Positions 23,525 through 34,259 of a DNA stretch of 64,000 nt are shown in pieces; the first letter of the stretch is position 1, and each line of letters begins with the position of its first letter. A program made the translations under genes and the position numbers. The notes under the pieces are model-generated. The model saw nothing but the letters and a program-made list of their open reading frames with translations, had not been told where the DNA came from and made no database searches. The stretch covers positions 1,656,001-1,720,000 of the forward strand of contig JAOTOL010001604.1 of NCBI GenBank assembly GCA_034440575.1, given 5' to 3'. The DNA comes from Imbricaverruca yamaguchii (lineage: Eukaryota > Arthropoda > Thecostraca > Neoverrucidae).

Positions 23525-24670
23525 CTCGCCCCTGCTCAACGTGCTATTCAGCCGATGGCGCCGCTGAGATTAGAAAGGGCACCTCCACTCGGTGAGATGG
23601 CTGCCCTCCGGGACAAGTGCCTCCAAACCGATCAAAACTACCGGACCTACCCAGAAATATCCGTAGTAGAACATTATCGACACATGCCCAGATAGGATTA
23701 GTAACAAGCTATTTCAGGCCTTTGAGATCTCCTCTTGAGATTTTTTAGATCAGCTGAACTAGGGAAGATCAGTTGGGCAATCTACAAATGAGTTTTTCCC
23801 GCTCTGGGGTTTCCCTCAGACTACAGAAGTGATGCTTGTGGGCTGACCCTCTGATTATTGCGTATCCAGCATTGTAATATGCATGCATAAACGCCATACG
23901 AAGGAAAAGCGGTCAGTTTTTTCCACTTAACGTGACTTTTTCCAATGGGTCCACCGGCTCCTGACCATAATTACAATCAAGAAACATGCCTTGTATGCTA
24001 CTTTTAAACAAATATATTGACGACTTTTAAACAAAGATATTGACGTACCGTGAATGCTACTTATATACAGATGTATAAACATACCTGTATGCTACCTTCA
24101 AGCAAATGTTTTAGCATCCCTTGCGTGCTACGTTTAAACAAATGTTTTAGCAAACCTTGCATGCTGATTGTCTTCAAATGTGTCGGGGTACCCTGCACGC
24201 TATTATTGCATGGTTTCGCTTTTTTCATATACCAGTAGCAGATACCACTAAGGGTGGTGGACGGTCGATGGCATGCACCTGATTATTTTCCGAGTAGTCT
24301 TGAAGCGAAGTGAAGTGAAGTGGAGAGATTAGGAAATAGATCAAATCAAGTGTGACAATCCGGCGCCGTGCATTCACCATCGGTATGCGAGTTGTAAATC
24401 TGACAAAGAAGCTCGGTTTAGAAATAGGATCCGCTGTTTTTGCGCATTGAATACAACTCTTTGTCTTAGACATTACAATTTGTGTCACAATAGTAACTTC
24501 ATGAGTTGACAAAATTAAATCCCATACACCTTGCAACAAAAATATAAATGGCATACAACCGATAAATATATAACGAATGCAATCAGATCAATCACTATGC
24601 ACATCAAATAAACATAAAAAGTAGTTAAAAATGACTGCAATCTTATGAAATCCATCTCATCTGCCGAAAC
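23525..24670. other. Unassigned
   Basis: A loose repeat of tgctac..ttaaacaaat at 23990-24190 (about five units). Otherwise nothing recognised. Confidence 0.45.
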
Positions 24671-24672
24671 AG

Positions 24673-24673
<1 letters not shown>

Positions 24674-24711
<38 letters not shown>

Positions 24712-24722
24712 ATATTATTTTT

Positions 24723-24780
<58 letters not shown>
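24674..24780. repeat. (TA)n microsatellite
   Basis: About 100 bp of TA with a small ttttt interruption. Confidence 0.97.
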
Positions 24781-24929
24781 TTATATCAAACCAAAGGGAA
24801 TTTACCATTCCGCGTCACGGTCCTCCCGTGCGTTTTCCGCGTGGAACGGCCGTTTGGAGGCGCGTTCGATCACGGGGTGATCGAACGATCACGCGGTGAT
24901 CAAGCGTGATTTATGTCTAGATGATTTTT

Positions 24930-25089
24930 GGTTGGTTATTGGTTTTACGACACATCGACCGTTGAGTCATGTAGCGTCGCCAATCTCTCACGCCGATTGG
25001 TCGCGGACGAAGAGTAGCGACAGGTGAGACTCGAACCCACAACATTTCGATTGTGAGACGAGCAACTTACCCCTAGGCCACTCGTCCCC
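24930..25089 (-). mobile_element. tRNA-derived SINE family 2, copy a
   Basis: 160 bp with an exact 14-bp TSD tctagatgattttt (24916-24929, 25090-25103). Minus-strand head ggggacgagtggcctagggg with A box and B box ggttcgagtct. The tail aaaaccaataaccaacc resembles the LINE tail. Confidence 0.92.
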
Positions 25090-25104
25090 TCTAGATGATT
25101 TTTA

Positions 25105-25485
25105 ATTGACTCTTGTTTATTGACATGAGAAATAGGATTATGTATATAGTTTTACAGAAATGTATTGACGAGAGGGCTGAAAAGCCATATTATTGTGGAG
25201 ATCTTAATAAATCTGACTATGACTATGACTATGTGCAGAAAGTATCGCATGCAACCGGCCTTCTCGGCAGACCGCACTTGATTTCTTGTTCTTGGTATAC
25301 TTATACCACATGACCTTTAAAGTCATGTGGTAGGGTCATGTGGACCTCTTCGGATATACAGCCATTTAGGCTGTAGATCCGAAGCTCAGGAGAGGATGGT
25401 GGTGAAAATAATCGCACAGAACCCCGATCACAAAAATAACGTTGCAGCGCCACAACTTATGTGACGCGTGCCAGCGAGGAGATAG
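25105..25485. other. Unassigned
   Basis: Short inverted segment acatgacctttaaagtcatgt at about 25308-25328; nothing else. Confidence 0.45.
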
Positions 25486-25489
25486 ATCG

Positions 25490-25710
25490 CCACGAGACTG
25501 ACCTTGGCGTGAGGTCGCCCGACCTCGGGGCATCTGGTGCGTGTGGCAAGATTGACCTTGCCGTGTGGTCGCCTGGCCTCGGGGCACCTGGTGCGTGTGG
25601 CAAGATTGACCTTGCCGTGTGGTCGCCTGGCCTCGGGGCATCTGGTGCGTGTGGCAAGACTGACCTTGCCGTGTGGTCGCCTGGCCTCGGGGTGCATGGT
25701 GCGTGCGGCA
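25490..25710. repeat. 54-bp tandem repeat, four units
   Basis: cctcggggcatctggtgcgt ... gaccttgccgtgtggtcgcc at an exact 54-bp spacing (18 codons, so open frames). Confidence 0.93.
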
Positions 25711-25784
25711 TAGGTGGTCTCCACTCCCGGCTTCCGTATCTTTTAGAGTCAGCTCATTGGTGGCTCAGAGCTGAAACTATTGAT

Positions 25785-27606
25785 GGCCCAGTGGTGCCAC
25801 CATTGCTGGCCCAGTGCGGCCACCATTGGTGACCCAGTGCAACCCAGTGTGGCCACCATTGCTGACCCAGAATGGCCACCATCGCTGCCCCAGCGCGGCC
25901 ACCATTGCTGACCCAGAATGGCCACCATTGCTGGCCAACAATGGCCACCATTGCTGGCCCAGTGTGATCACCATTGCTGGCCCAGTGTGGCCACCATTGC
26001 TGGCCCAGTGTGGCCACCATTGCTGGCCCAGTGTGATCACCATTGCTGGCCCAGTGTGATCACCATTGCTGGCCCAGTGTGGCCACCATTGCTGGCCCAG
26101 TGTGATCACCATTGCTGGCCCAGTGCGGCCACCATTGCTGGCCCAGTGTGATCACCATTGCTGGCCCAGTGTGATCACCATTGCTGACCCAGTGTGATCA
26201 CCATTGCTGGCCCAGTGTGATCACCATTGCTGGCCCAGTGCGGCCACCATTGCTGGCCCAGTGTGGCCACCATTGCTGGCCCAGTGTGATCACCATTGCT
26301 GACCCAGTGTGATCACCATTGCTGACCCAGTGCGGCCACCATTGCTGGCCCAGTGTGATCACCATTGCTGGCCCAGTGCGGCCACCATTGCTGGCCCAGT
26401 GCGGCCACCATTGCTGCCCCAGTGTGATCACCATTGCTGGCCCAGTGTGATCACCATTGCTGGCCCAGTGTGATCACCATTGCTGGCCCAGTGGGCCACC
26501 ATTGCTGGCCAGTGTGGCCACCATTGCTGGCCCAGTGCGGCCACCATTGCTGGCCCAGTGTGATCACCATTGCTGGCCCAGTGTGGCCACCATTGCTGGC
26601 CCAGTGTGATCACCATTGCTGGCCCAGTGTGATCACCATTGCTGGCCCAGTGCGGCCACCATTGCTGGCCCAGTGTGATCACCATTGCTGGCCCAGTGTG
26701 ATCACCATTGCTGGCCCAGTGTGATCACCATTGCTGGCCCAGTGGGCCGCCCAGTGTGCACCATTGCTGGCCCAGTGTGATCACCATTGCTGGCCCAGTG
26801 CGGCCACCATTGCTGGCCCAGTGCGGCCACCATTGCTGACCCAGAATGGCCACCATTGCTGGCCCAGTGTGATCACCATTGCTGGCCCAGTGTGGCCACC
26901 ATTGCTGGCCCAGTGTGATCACCATTGCTGGCCCAGTGCGGCCACCATTGCTGGCCCAGTGTGATCACCATTGCTGACCCAGTGTGATCACCATTGCTGG
27001 CCCAGTGTGATCACCATTGCTGGCCCAGTGTGATCACCATTGCTGGCCCAGTGTGGCCACCATTGCTGGCCCAGTGTGATCACCATTGCTGGCCCAGTGC
27101 GGCCACCATTGCTGGCCCAGTGCGGCCACCATTGCTGGCCCAGTGTGATCACCATTGCTGGCCCAGTGCGGCCACCATTGCTGGCCCAGTGTGATCACCA
27201 TTGCTGGCCCAGTGCGGCCACCATTGCTGGCCCAGTGTGATCACCATTGCTGGCCCAGTGTGATCACCATTGCTGGCCCAGTGTGATCACCATTGCTGGC
27301 CCAGTGTGATCACCATTGCCGGCCCAGTGTGATCACCATTGCTGGCCCAGTGTGATCACCATTGCTGGCCCAGTGTGATCACCATTGCTGGCCCAGTGTG
27401 ATCACCATTGCTGGCCCAGTGTGATCACCATTGCTGGCCCAGTGTGATCACCATTGCTGCCCCAGTGTGATCACCATTGCTGGCCCAGTGATCGGCCACC
27501 ATTGCTGGCCCAGTGCGGCCACCATTGCTGGCCCAGTGTGATCACCATTGCTGACCCAGTGTGATCACCATTGCTGGCCCAGTGTGGCCACCATTGCAGG
27601 CCCAGT
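25785..27606. repeat. 23-bp satellite, about 79 units
   Basis: Unit core caccattgctggcccagt plus a variable 5-bp head, gtgat or gcggc/gtggc. Two unit types are mixed in irregular order. A few units carry gacccagaa. Confidence 0.96.
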
Positions 27607-27609
27607 GCA

Positions 27610-28805
27610 GCCGCACGATGCACGCAGCGCCATGAATGGATCAGTTTTAATTAGTGCCGATTATTAATTGATGCCTCAGAGGGCTTCAGAGCCGGGTCGG
27701 GCTGTCGGCCTATGAAGCACGCCACGTCCGACCGACCTGCCATGCCCGGTGCTGGAATTTGGCGGCTGGCGCCATGATGGCATGCGACTCGAATTAGATC
27801 AATAGGCCGTCTGGTCACGTGACGTGTCAAATGGCGGCCACCGTGGCGCTGCTGACGGGCTCTCCGGCGATGATTACTTCCGATGCGGATCTGCATTTCT
27901 GTCCGATAATATCGGTAATGTCACAGACCGACCAAGGAGAGTTCATGGCCATCACCCACTGTAACGGAAAACACACACGAGACATCAATCCAAAAGAAAG
28001 TCGATTTGCGTACGCTACTGTAGTGCATACAGAGCGGCTCCACAGGTCGAGCCATACATTCGTGCTCGATGACCAAGTGAAGAGGTCGGTGTTCGTGTAT
28101 GCTGCGACTGTTTTTACTATATGGTACTGGTTTCCAAAAAAAAAGGAATGCCCTGTCGTCGTACTATTCAATAGGATAATAAAAATGCACCGACCCAATA
28201 ATTATATTAGCGATGCGGTCTGCCATGGTATGTGAACGGAGTCGACTCGAGTGGTGGGAACTGAGATAGAACTGAACGGACGTGTGATGCGGTTAATTGG
28301 AATGAATTAGTTTTGTTTGTTGGCTGACTTAGATTAAGACAAACACGGAAATCAGCCAGCACTAAAATCAAAACAGAAAACAAAAGTGAATATCAATATT
28401 GGGAGATACAGAGAAGGAAGTGGTACACCTATTGACGTACTTGATACTGGCTTTGAGTGCGATGTTCCCTTGCCCACCACTGCACACTTCAGTTAGAGAA
28501 ATTCCGTGCAGCTGCTGCATAGGTTCCAATAATCAGCAGCAATCTCACAGTGCATGCTCGATCTCTCGCCTTGAATGTTGTAGTGATATCCCCGAATAGC
28601 GGAGGCACAATTTCAGCAAAGCAATACTTAAGGAAAACCAAGTTACCAGATTGTATTAATGGTCAACACCGTATGATAACTCAAAGTATTACAAAGGCAT
28701 ACAGCTACTTACGTTTTCCATTTGTCGAGGTGAAATGACGGTAAGGTCGATCAGGTCATTCAAAATAAACTCACCACTGCAGCTGCATTTGTCGCTTTCG
28801 AAAAC
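27610..28805. other. Unassigned
   Basis: Short ORFs (for example 27819-28235 +) without recognised domains. Confidence 0.4.
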
Positions 28806-28822
28806 ATAATGGTATTCATATT

Positions 28823-29074
28823 GCGTGAGACGAATTGTACGACCCTCAATATACCAGGAGGTGCTGAGTTTACATCAAAAGTAACGTTAGGGATTATGCT
28901 ATATTACTCAACGTTTCGGCCAGGGGCCATCGTCACTCCTGACGATAGCATAATCCCTAACGTTACTTTTGATGTAAACTCAGCACCTCCTGGTATATTG
29001 AGGATCGTATATTTCGTCTCACGCAATGTCTAAAACCCAGGAGCACTTAAGAGCCATTCTTTGTTGCATTAAAC
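28823..29074 (-). mobile_element. Penelope-like element remnant, fold-back copy 1
   Basis: 252 bp between exact 15-bp duplications aatggtattcatatt (28808-28822, 29075-29089). Two ~80-bp arms are nearly perfect inverted copies (gcgtgagacgaattgtacga ... / ... cgtctcacgc) around a loop. The minus strand of the loop carries tgacgatggcccctggccg then aaacgttgag, a relic of the hammerhead-like core seen in copy 2. Inverted repeats plus a hammerhead are features of Penelope-like element (PLE) pseudo-LTRs; the class is inferred. Confidence 0.7.
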
Positions 29075-29089
29075 AATGGTATTCATATT

Positions 29090-29389
29090 CCAGTTTTGGT
29101 GGGCCTTGCTCTCAAACGGTTCGCCTCACACCCGTCTGGCGGGACCCAGAGGGTTACAGTGAACGGCGAGTCATCCAGCTGGAAACAAGCAGTTTCCGGA
29201 GTACCGGAAGGATCCTTGCTGGCTCCTCTTCTCTTTTTACTGTTTGTTAAAGATTTGCCGGCAAATCTTTACTCTGAATGTCTTCTTTATGCAAATGCTG
29301 AAAAATTATTCCGCAACAGTGCTTCGCCTGACGGCTTGTCTCCAGACATATTCTGTACAGTTAACGCCATGAGATCCAGGTTTGTTTAG
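29090..29389 (+). pseudogene. Non-LTR reverse transcriptase fragment
   Basis: The frame reads TQRVTVNGESSSWKQAVSGV, PEGSLLAPLLFLLFVKDLPA and ECLLYANAEKLFRN. These correspond to the RT motif '(T/S)GVPQGS.LGPLLF....NDLP' and the catalytic 'YADD' box. Here PQGS is PEGS and YADD is YANA, so both catalytic Asp are lost and the enzyme is dead. The frame ends at 29389; no flanking RT motifs were found. The fold-back element inserted at its left border and may have split the original copy. Confidence 0.75.
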
Positions 29390-29394
29390 CAGCT

Positions 29395-29950
29395 GATCTC
29401 GCTGCACATCTCCAAAATTCACTGCATAGAAGATGACCTTTGCTAATAGCGTCACTACGAAACTGCAAAAACAGGCAAATTTTATCTCATGTATATTTCT
29501 GTGCCCAAAGACGTCGAAAGAATGGCCTTCCCACACACTTGCCCAGCTCTTCCCTGGCTATTCCCAGCATTCATCAGTGTAGTTTTTCTTCTTTATAGTT
29601 CGGTGCGCGAGCGGAGGCACAAGTCGTTGGTGGGGTTGAGAACCGCTGCTGGGGTTGAGAACCGCTGCTGGTTGCTGGACCCCGGACTCCTGCTTCCGGG
29701 CGAGAAAACAGGAATACGACTTACAAAAACTGACAAATCGAGAGATTCTGGAATGACGTGGCCCAAAGTACGGAGTTTTTTTTCCACTCGATGAGTGATC
29801 TGGGTGATTCGGTTCTAAGGCTGGACGCCTGAGCTGGCAAGAGGTCCCCATCCATGGTTAGTGGATATCGCATTGCACAGTTTTGTATGTCACATGCCAA
29901 GGGTGAATGGTGAATGAGGCAGATTCACGCCTATGCGAACTTGCTTCGTT
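29395..29950. other. Unassigned
   Basis: Small direct repeat gttgagaaccgctgctggg at 29634/29652; otherwise nothing recognised. Confidence 0.45.
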
Positions 29951-29964
29951 GACACAGACGAAGT

Positions 29965-30140
29965 GGGGCGGGGATGGCCGAGTGGTTAAGATGTCGGGCT
30001 ATGGGTACCAAAGGTCCCGGGTTCGACTCTAGCGCCACTCAGGACATTTCCCAATCCCGCGGCCCACCGGCGAAACAGTGTGGGCGGCGCCATTAGCCGT
30101 GAATGTGCATACAGTGTGTCGTGAACCAACCAATAAACAA
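29965..30140 (+). mobile_element. tRNA-derived SINE family 1, copy b
   Basis: 176 bp with an exact 13-bp TSD acacagacgaagt (29952-29964, 30141-30153). A box tggccgagtgg, B box ggttcgactct; same body and tail as copy a, only a few substitutions. Confidence 0.93.
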
Positions 30141-30154
30141 ACACAGACGAAGTC

Positions 30155-32090
30155 ACAAGCACAGAACACGGAACAATATTCCGAGCACTGGAAAAATTAA
30201 TTGCCGCTCTCCCGCAGCCCAATGTCGTGACCGTCCGCCACCGTTGTCGACCATATCGTTCATCTGTCTAGAAGCGGAGCCTGTGAGGCGCTTGCAATGC
30301 ATCAGGGTTAGCTGGTTCCAAACGCCTGAATTCGTTCCCGGGGTTCTTTGCCGGTTGCATGAGCGGCTCTCAACTCCGGCATTAGGATGTTGGTCATGCG
30401 CTTCCAGAAGCATAACGTGTTATTCATCACAATTGTGTTCTAAAAATTGTGCATTTTTACCAGGGTAGAATACCAACCGAATGAGTGCTCAGGTTAAGAA
30501 GTGAATGAGTGAAAGACAAACTAAAACACAATATGGAGGGAGGCTAAATGCAAATATGCCAACCACATACGACAAATTACGCATTGCGACCACCCGGAAG
30601 TTGCGGAAATAAACGGAGACGACCAACATAAATTAACACAGTCTGGACGTCTGTATTTTGGCTCACAATGCCCAGAGAAGAATATAGGTTCTATAGAACG
30701 CCCAATGACATTCCATGGTTTTATGACTACGCACGCAACCATATGATGTTGCATTGCCTGAGCGGAAATGCATTCGCCGTTGGTCGCCCAATATGAAGTA
30801 AAGTTCGCGGACACGTGTTTGAGGAACCCTAGGAATTTGCAATACAACCCACGGCTCATTCTGTGTGAGTTGGAATGCTTCATTCCGCTCGTTCTAGCTG
30901 TGTGAAAGAGCAATAAAGCGTAGAAGAGATGGCCTGGCAAGCGGAAACGCCAACGCGACAAACTTCCTATGGTACAGGTGACTTCTGAGAAGTGCTACAG
31001 GCAGGTAGTACGCAAGCTAAATCCAGCATCAATCTAAGAGTTCGCAAATTGTTCAAGAAGATGTATGAGAGACATGAAAAATACCCAAAATATCATCTTA
31101 GTTATGCCAAAGCTAGGGACACCACGACTGCAGAGTGAGTGAAGACTGCAGGGAACATTTCGGCGTTCGAATTTTGTGATCTCACGTTATTTCGTTCTGG
31201 ATCAAATGGGGCCAACTATCCCGGGCTTTTCATCTTTTTTTTAATCGTGCGTTTGGGCGTCATTGGCATAACTAATGTGCTCGTTTGGTGGAGAACGTAG
31301 GACAGCTAGACATAACCAACATAGTTGACATAGTTATTGATGTTAGTAACATAGATGCTGCTGAGATATGCTTAACATGCCTCACTGCCATTTTTCACGC
31401 ACCATCGAACGGTACGTCTGGCACATTCGGCTTTGTTCGTAAAAATAGCAAAATATTGAACCAATATTTACTTATTAAACGTCCAGCTTGTTCAATATCT
31501 GACGTTAAGCGAAGGATCACATCTGCAAGATCCCTGGCTTTGGAGATAGCTGCAAAGAACCGGTAAGAGTAGCGGATTCCCGACCACCCCATCCCAGTGC
31601 ACGTATTAACCCGCGAATGACAGGGGTTATTTCCCCTTTCGCCTTTTACATGATTGCAATGAACCACGAAAGCTGAAAGTGTGAAACGTGTGGTACTCCA
31701 AGCCAGGTTACTCAGATATTTTGCGTTAACATTTCGATGACCAGGTGAGCCTAGATTAGATCAAATAACGTCACAAAACATGTACCCAGACGATCATGGG
31801 ATTGTTAAAAAGTTAACCGCTATATCCTTCATGGATTTTCTAATATAATATTGAGTTCATTTGCGCTGCAGTTACATGTGATCCATTCAAAGGATTTTGG
31901 TACCAAAGGTTATGTCAATAGACCATGACCATACTGGGAAACCACGGATTTGATGGAATGCTTCACTCATATATGAATGGAAATAGTTCATTTTTCTATC
32001 AACGATCATATTTACAAGTATTTAAGTTGCATTGTCGTACTGTATATGCTATTCTGAATAATATTCGTGCACTGCAATAATATTTCCGCC
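30155..32090. other. Unassigned
   Basis: No gene, RNA or tandem repeat recognised; several short ORFs without domains. Confidence 0.4.
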
Positions 32091-32199
32091 CACAGAACAT
32101 GATCTCATTTGACCTCACATTTTCTCACGTGGCCCAGCGAGGATTACGAGGACACCGCGCTCGCTACTGTGCTTTTCGATGCCTCGGTCGAATCAGCTT

Positions 32200-33165
32200 G
32201 AACACCGACCGAGCCGAAGTTTCAACCGTCATATCAGCGGATTTGAGCAAAGCCTTTGGCAGCATCGACCACGGTGTCCTCCTTCAAAACCTCAGATAGT
32301 GCGGCATCATCCCTGCCTGATTTCGCAGTCACGTGGGTTTCGGATCAGGATTTCGGAGGGCCGCCTCTCACCCACGGTGTCCCCTAGGGTTATACAGCCT
32401 ACACGCTCTTCATCCTCTTCAACAACAACCTTCCCTGTTACTTTTCTTAACATCACCTTATATCGTACGCTGACGACACCAACTGCTTAACCATGCCACC
32501 CGGATCAGAAAAATGTTCAGAATCACAAAACTCGCTAAAGAAACACCCTCGAAATTTTCAACGCATAATTTCGGTAAAACTCACTAAAGATGAAACCTGA
32601 AAAAACGAACTTCATTAAAATTTCCTCTCGACAAAGCATAAAAGGCTGTACATTTCCATTAGAAAATGCAAAACGTCTGACAATCACAGGTCTTCAAACT
32701 GCTGGGTGTCTTTGTAATTCCATAGTGTGAGGGGGGGGAGTTAGCACATCTCGCACAGGTCGCCCGGAGATACAACTGCCTGTTCATCTCCCTCCACCGG
32801 TTCCATCATCATTTCACTAAGGACGCTTAAAGTGCTCATTTATACTCACGTCTTTCCACATGCCATTGCATTTCGGTCTGGGGAGAAGCATCGAAGGGTT
32901 AGCTGCAGAGTGCACAAGTGCACCAACTTCCTCTCCAGGGAAGGAAGTTGGTCAACTTCCTCGTGTTGCTGTGGATGTGTCCACAGCAACACGACAGGTT
33001 GCCGCCGGAAACACATCGGTCCGACTCTGAAGTCCCTGGGATGGCGCAGAATCGAGCGCCTGGTAGAGAGGCGGGACATCGCCAAAGTATTTGGGGTGCT
33101 CCACGGCGGCTTGAGTCCTGAGGCTACACGCGAAACGTTCCCAGTCGGCTCCGAGGTGTCGCGGT
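32200..33165 (+). pseudogene. Second non-LTR retrotransposon relic: RT motifs and C-terminal part
   Basis: Across shifting frames the order of a LINE RT is kept. ISADLSKAFGSIDHGVLLQN is motif A (the catalytic AFD is now AFG), a 'HGVP.G' relic follows, and SYADDTN at about 32463 is the catalytic YADD box, still intact. Next come a HAIAFRSG region and the thumb/C-terminal segment TLKSLGWRRIERLVERRDIA then KVFGVLHGGLSPEATRETFP. In-frame stops and frameshifts show a dead copy. The frame then enters a 28-bp array, and coding similarity resumes after it at 33630. Confidence 0.75.
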
Positions 33166-33167
33166 GC

Positions 33168-33632
33168 GTGACCTCGGGCCGGTGCCTGAGGCCACGTGAC
33201 CTCGGGCCGGCGCCTGAGGCCACGTGGCCTCGGGCCGGCGCCTGAAGCTGCGTGGCCTCTGGCCGGACCTGCCAGTGCCTCGGGCCGGCGCCTGAGGCCG
33301 CGTGACCTCGGGCCGGCGCCTGAGGCCACGTGACCTCGGGCCGGCGCCTGAGGCCGCGTGACCTCGGGCCGGCGCCTGAGGCCGCGTGACCTCGGGCCGG
33401 CGCCTGAGGCCACGTGGCCTCGGGCCGGCGCCTGAGGCCGCGTGGCCTCGGGCCGGCGCCTGAGGCTGCGTGACCTCGGGCCGGCGCCTGAGGCTGCGTG
33501 GCCTCGGGCCGGCGCCTGAGGCCGCGTGACCTCGGGCCGGCGCCTGAGGCCGCGTGACCTCGGGCCGGACCTGCCGGTGCCTCGGGCCGGACCTGCCGGT
33601 GCCTCGGGCCGGACCTGCCAGTGCCTCGGGCT
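33168..33632. repeat. 28-bp tandem repeat, about 16 units, inside the RT relic
   Basis: Unit is gtgacctcgggccggcgcct then gaggccgc, with tgg/tga and ccac/ccgc variants; the last units change to cggacctgccggtgcctcg. Frames stay open on both strands and merge with the flanking retroelement frame. Not a gene. Confidence 0.94.
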
Positions 33633-33762
33633 GCCACAACGCCGGCGGGCACGCGTGCAGAGGAGTTTTCGATTCCCCGCCGCTGGCTCTTGGAGCCAGC
33701 TGCCTCCAGCTGTCACGGGCTTCACCTTCATGTCAGTTGTTAAGTCGGCGTGCAGGAGATGA
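33633..33762 (+). pseudogene. Terminal segment of the LINE ORF2, downstream of the array
   Basis: RRARVQRSFRFPAAGSWSQL followed by PPAVTG and VVKSACRR stop. This fits the usual LINE C-terminus 'R.SF.FRAA..WN.LP..V.......FK'. It therefore belongs to the relic ending at 33165, the two parts being separated by the 28-bp array. Confidence 0.7.
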
Positions 33763-33769
33763 GTTGTTG

Positions 33770-34255
33770 TGTCTTGCAATTTACCTAATCGACCGGGCAT
33801 TTCTACTAGCGATGAACTACACCATACAGATACAAGACAAATACGAATACTTGGCCAGAGACATGGCATTCTGATCTTCAGAAGTTGCCTAAGAAGTGGC
33901 ACCGAACAGTGTTCTTCGCGGCAAACTCCAGAACCAGATGGTTCACATCTAACTTGTCCACTCTATCTTTGTATACATGGGCAGAAAATCGCTTTCAAGG
34001 TTAGCATGCTCTAAGGCGGTGACGACAGCAATATTTTCCCAAGGTGTACTCACCATTTGTTTTCAACTGTCCGGATTTACCACACCACTTATTGCAGTTT
34101 CCACAAAACAACAAAACTTGATGGATGACATGCTGCAATCACTGATCTATCATGTGTTCTTTTCAGACATTTGAGGAACACATGTCAGTTCGGCTTCATT
34201 ATGTAATGGATTCTCGCCTTACGCTCTCGTAGTTTTTTTTGGTAATTTCGTAACA
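33770..34255. other. Unassigned, possibly LINE 3' UTR
   Basis: Follows the LINE ORF end; no tail or duplication recognised. Confidence 0.35.
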
Positions 34256-34259
34256 CATG

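Noticed and set aside
29965..30035. Functional tRNA gene with A and B boxes
   Set aside because: Followed by a shared body and tail and flanked by a TSD, so a SINE; no acceptor-stem pairing.
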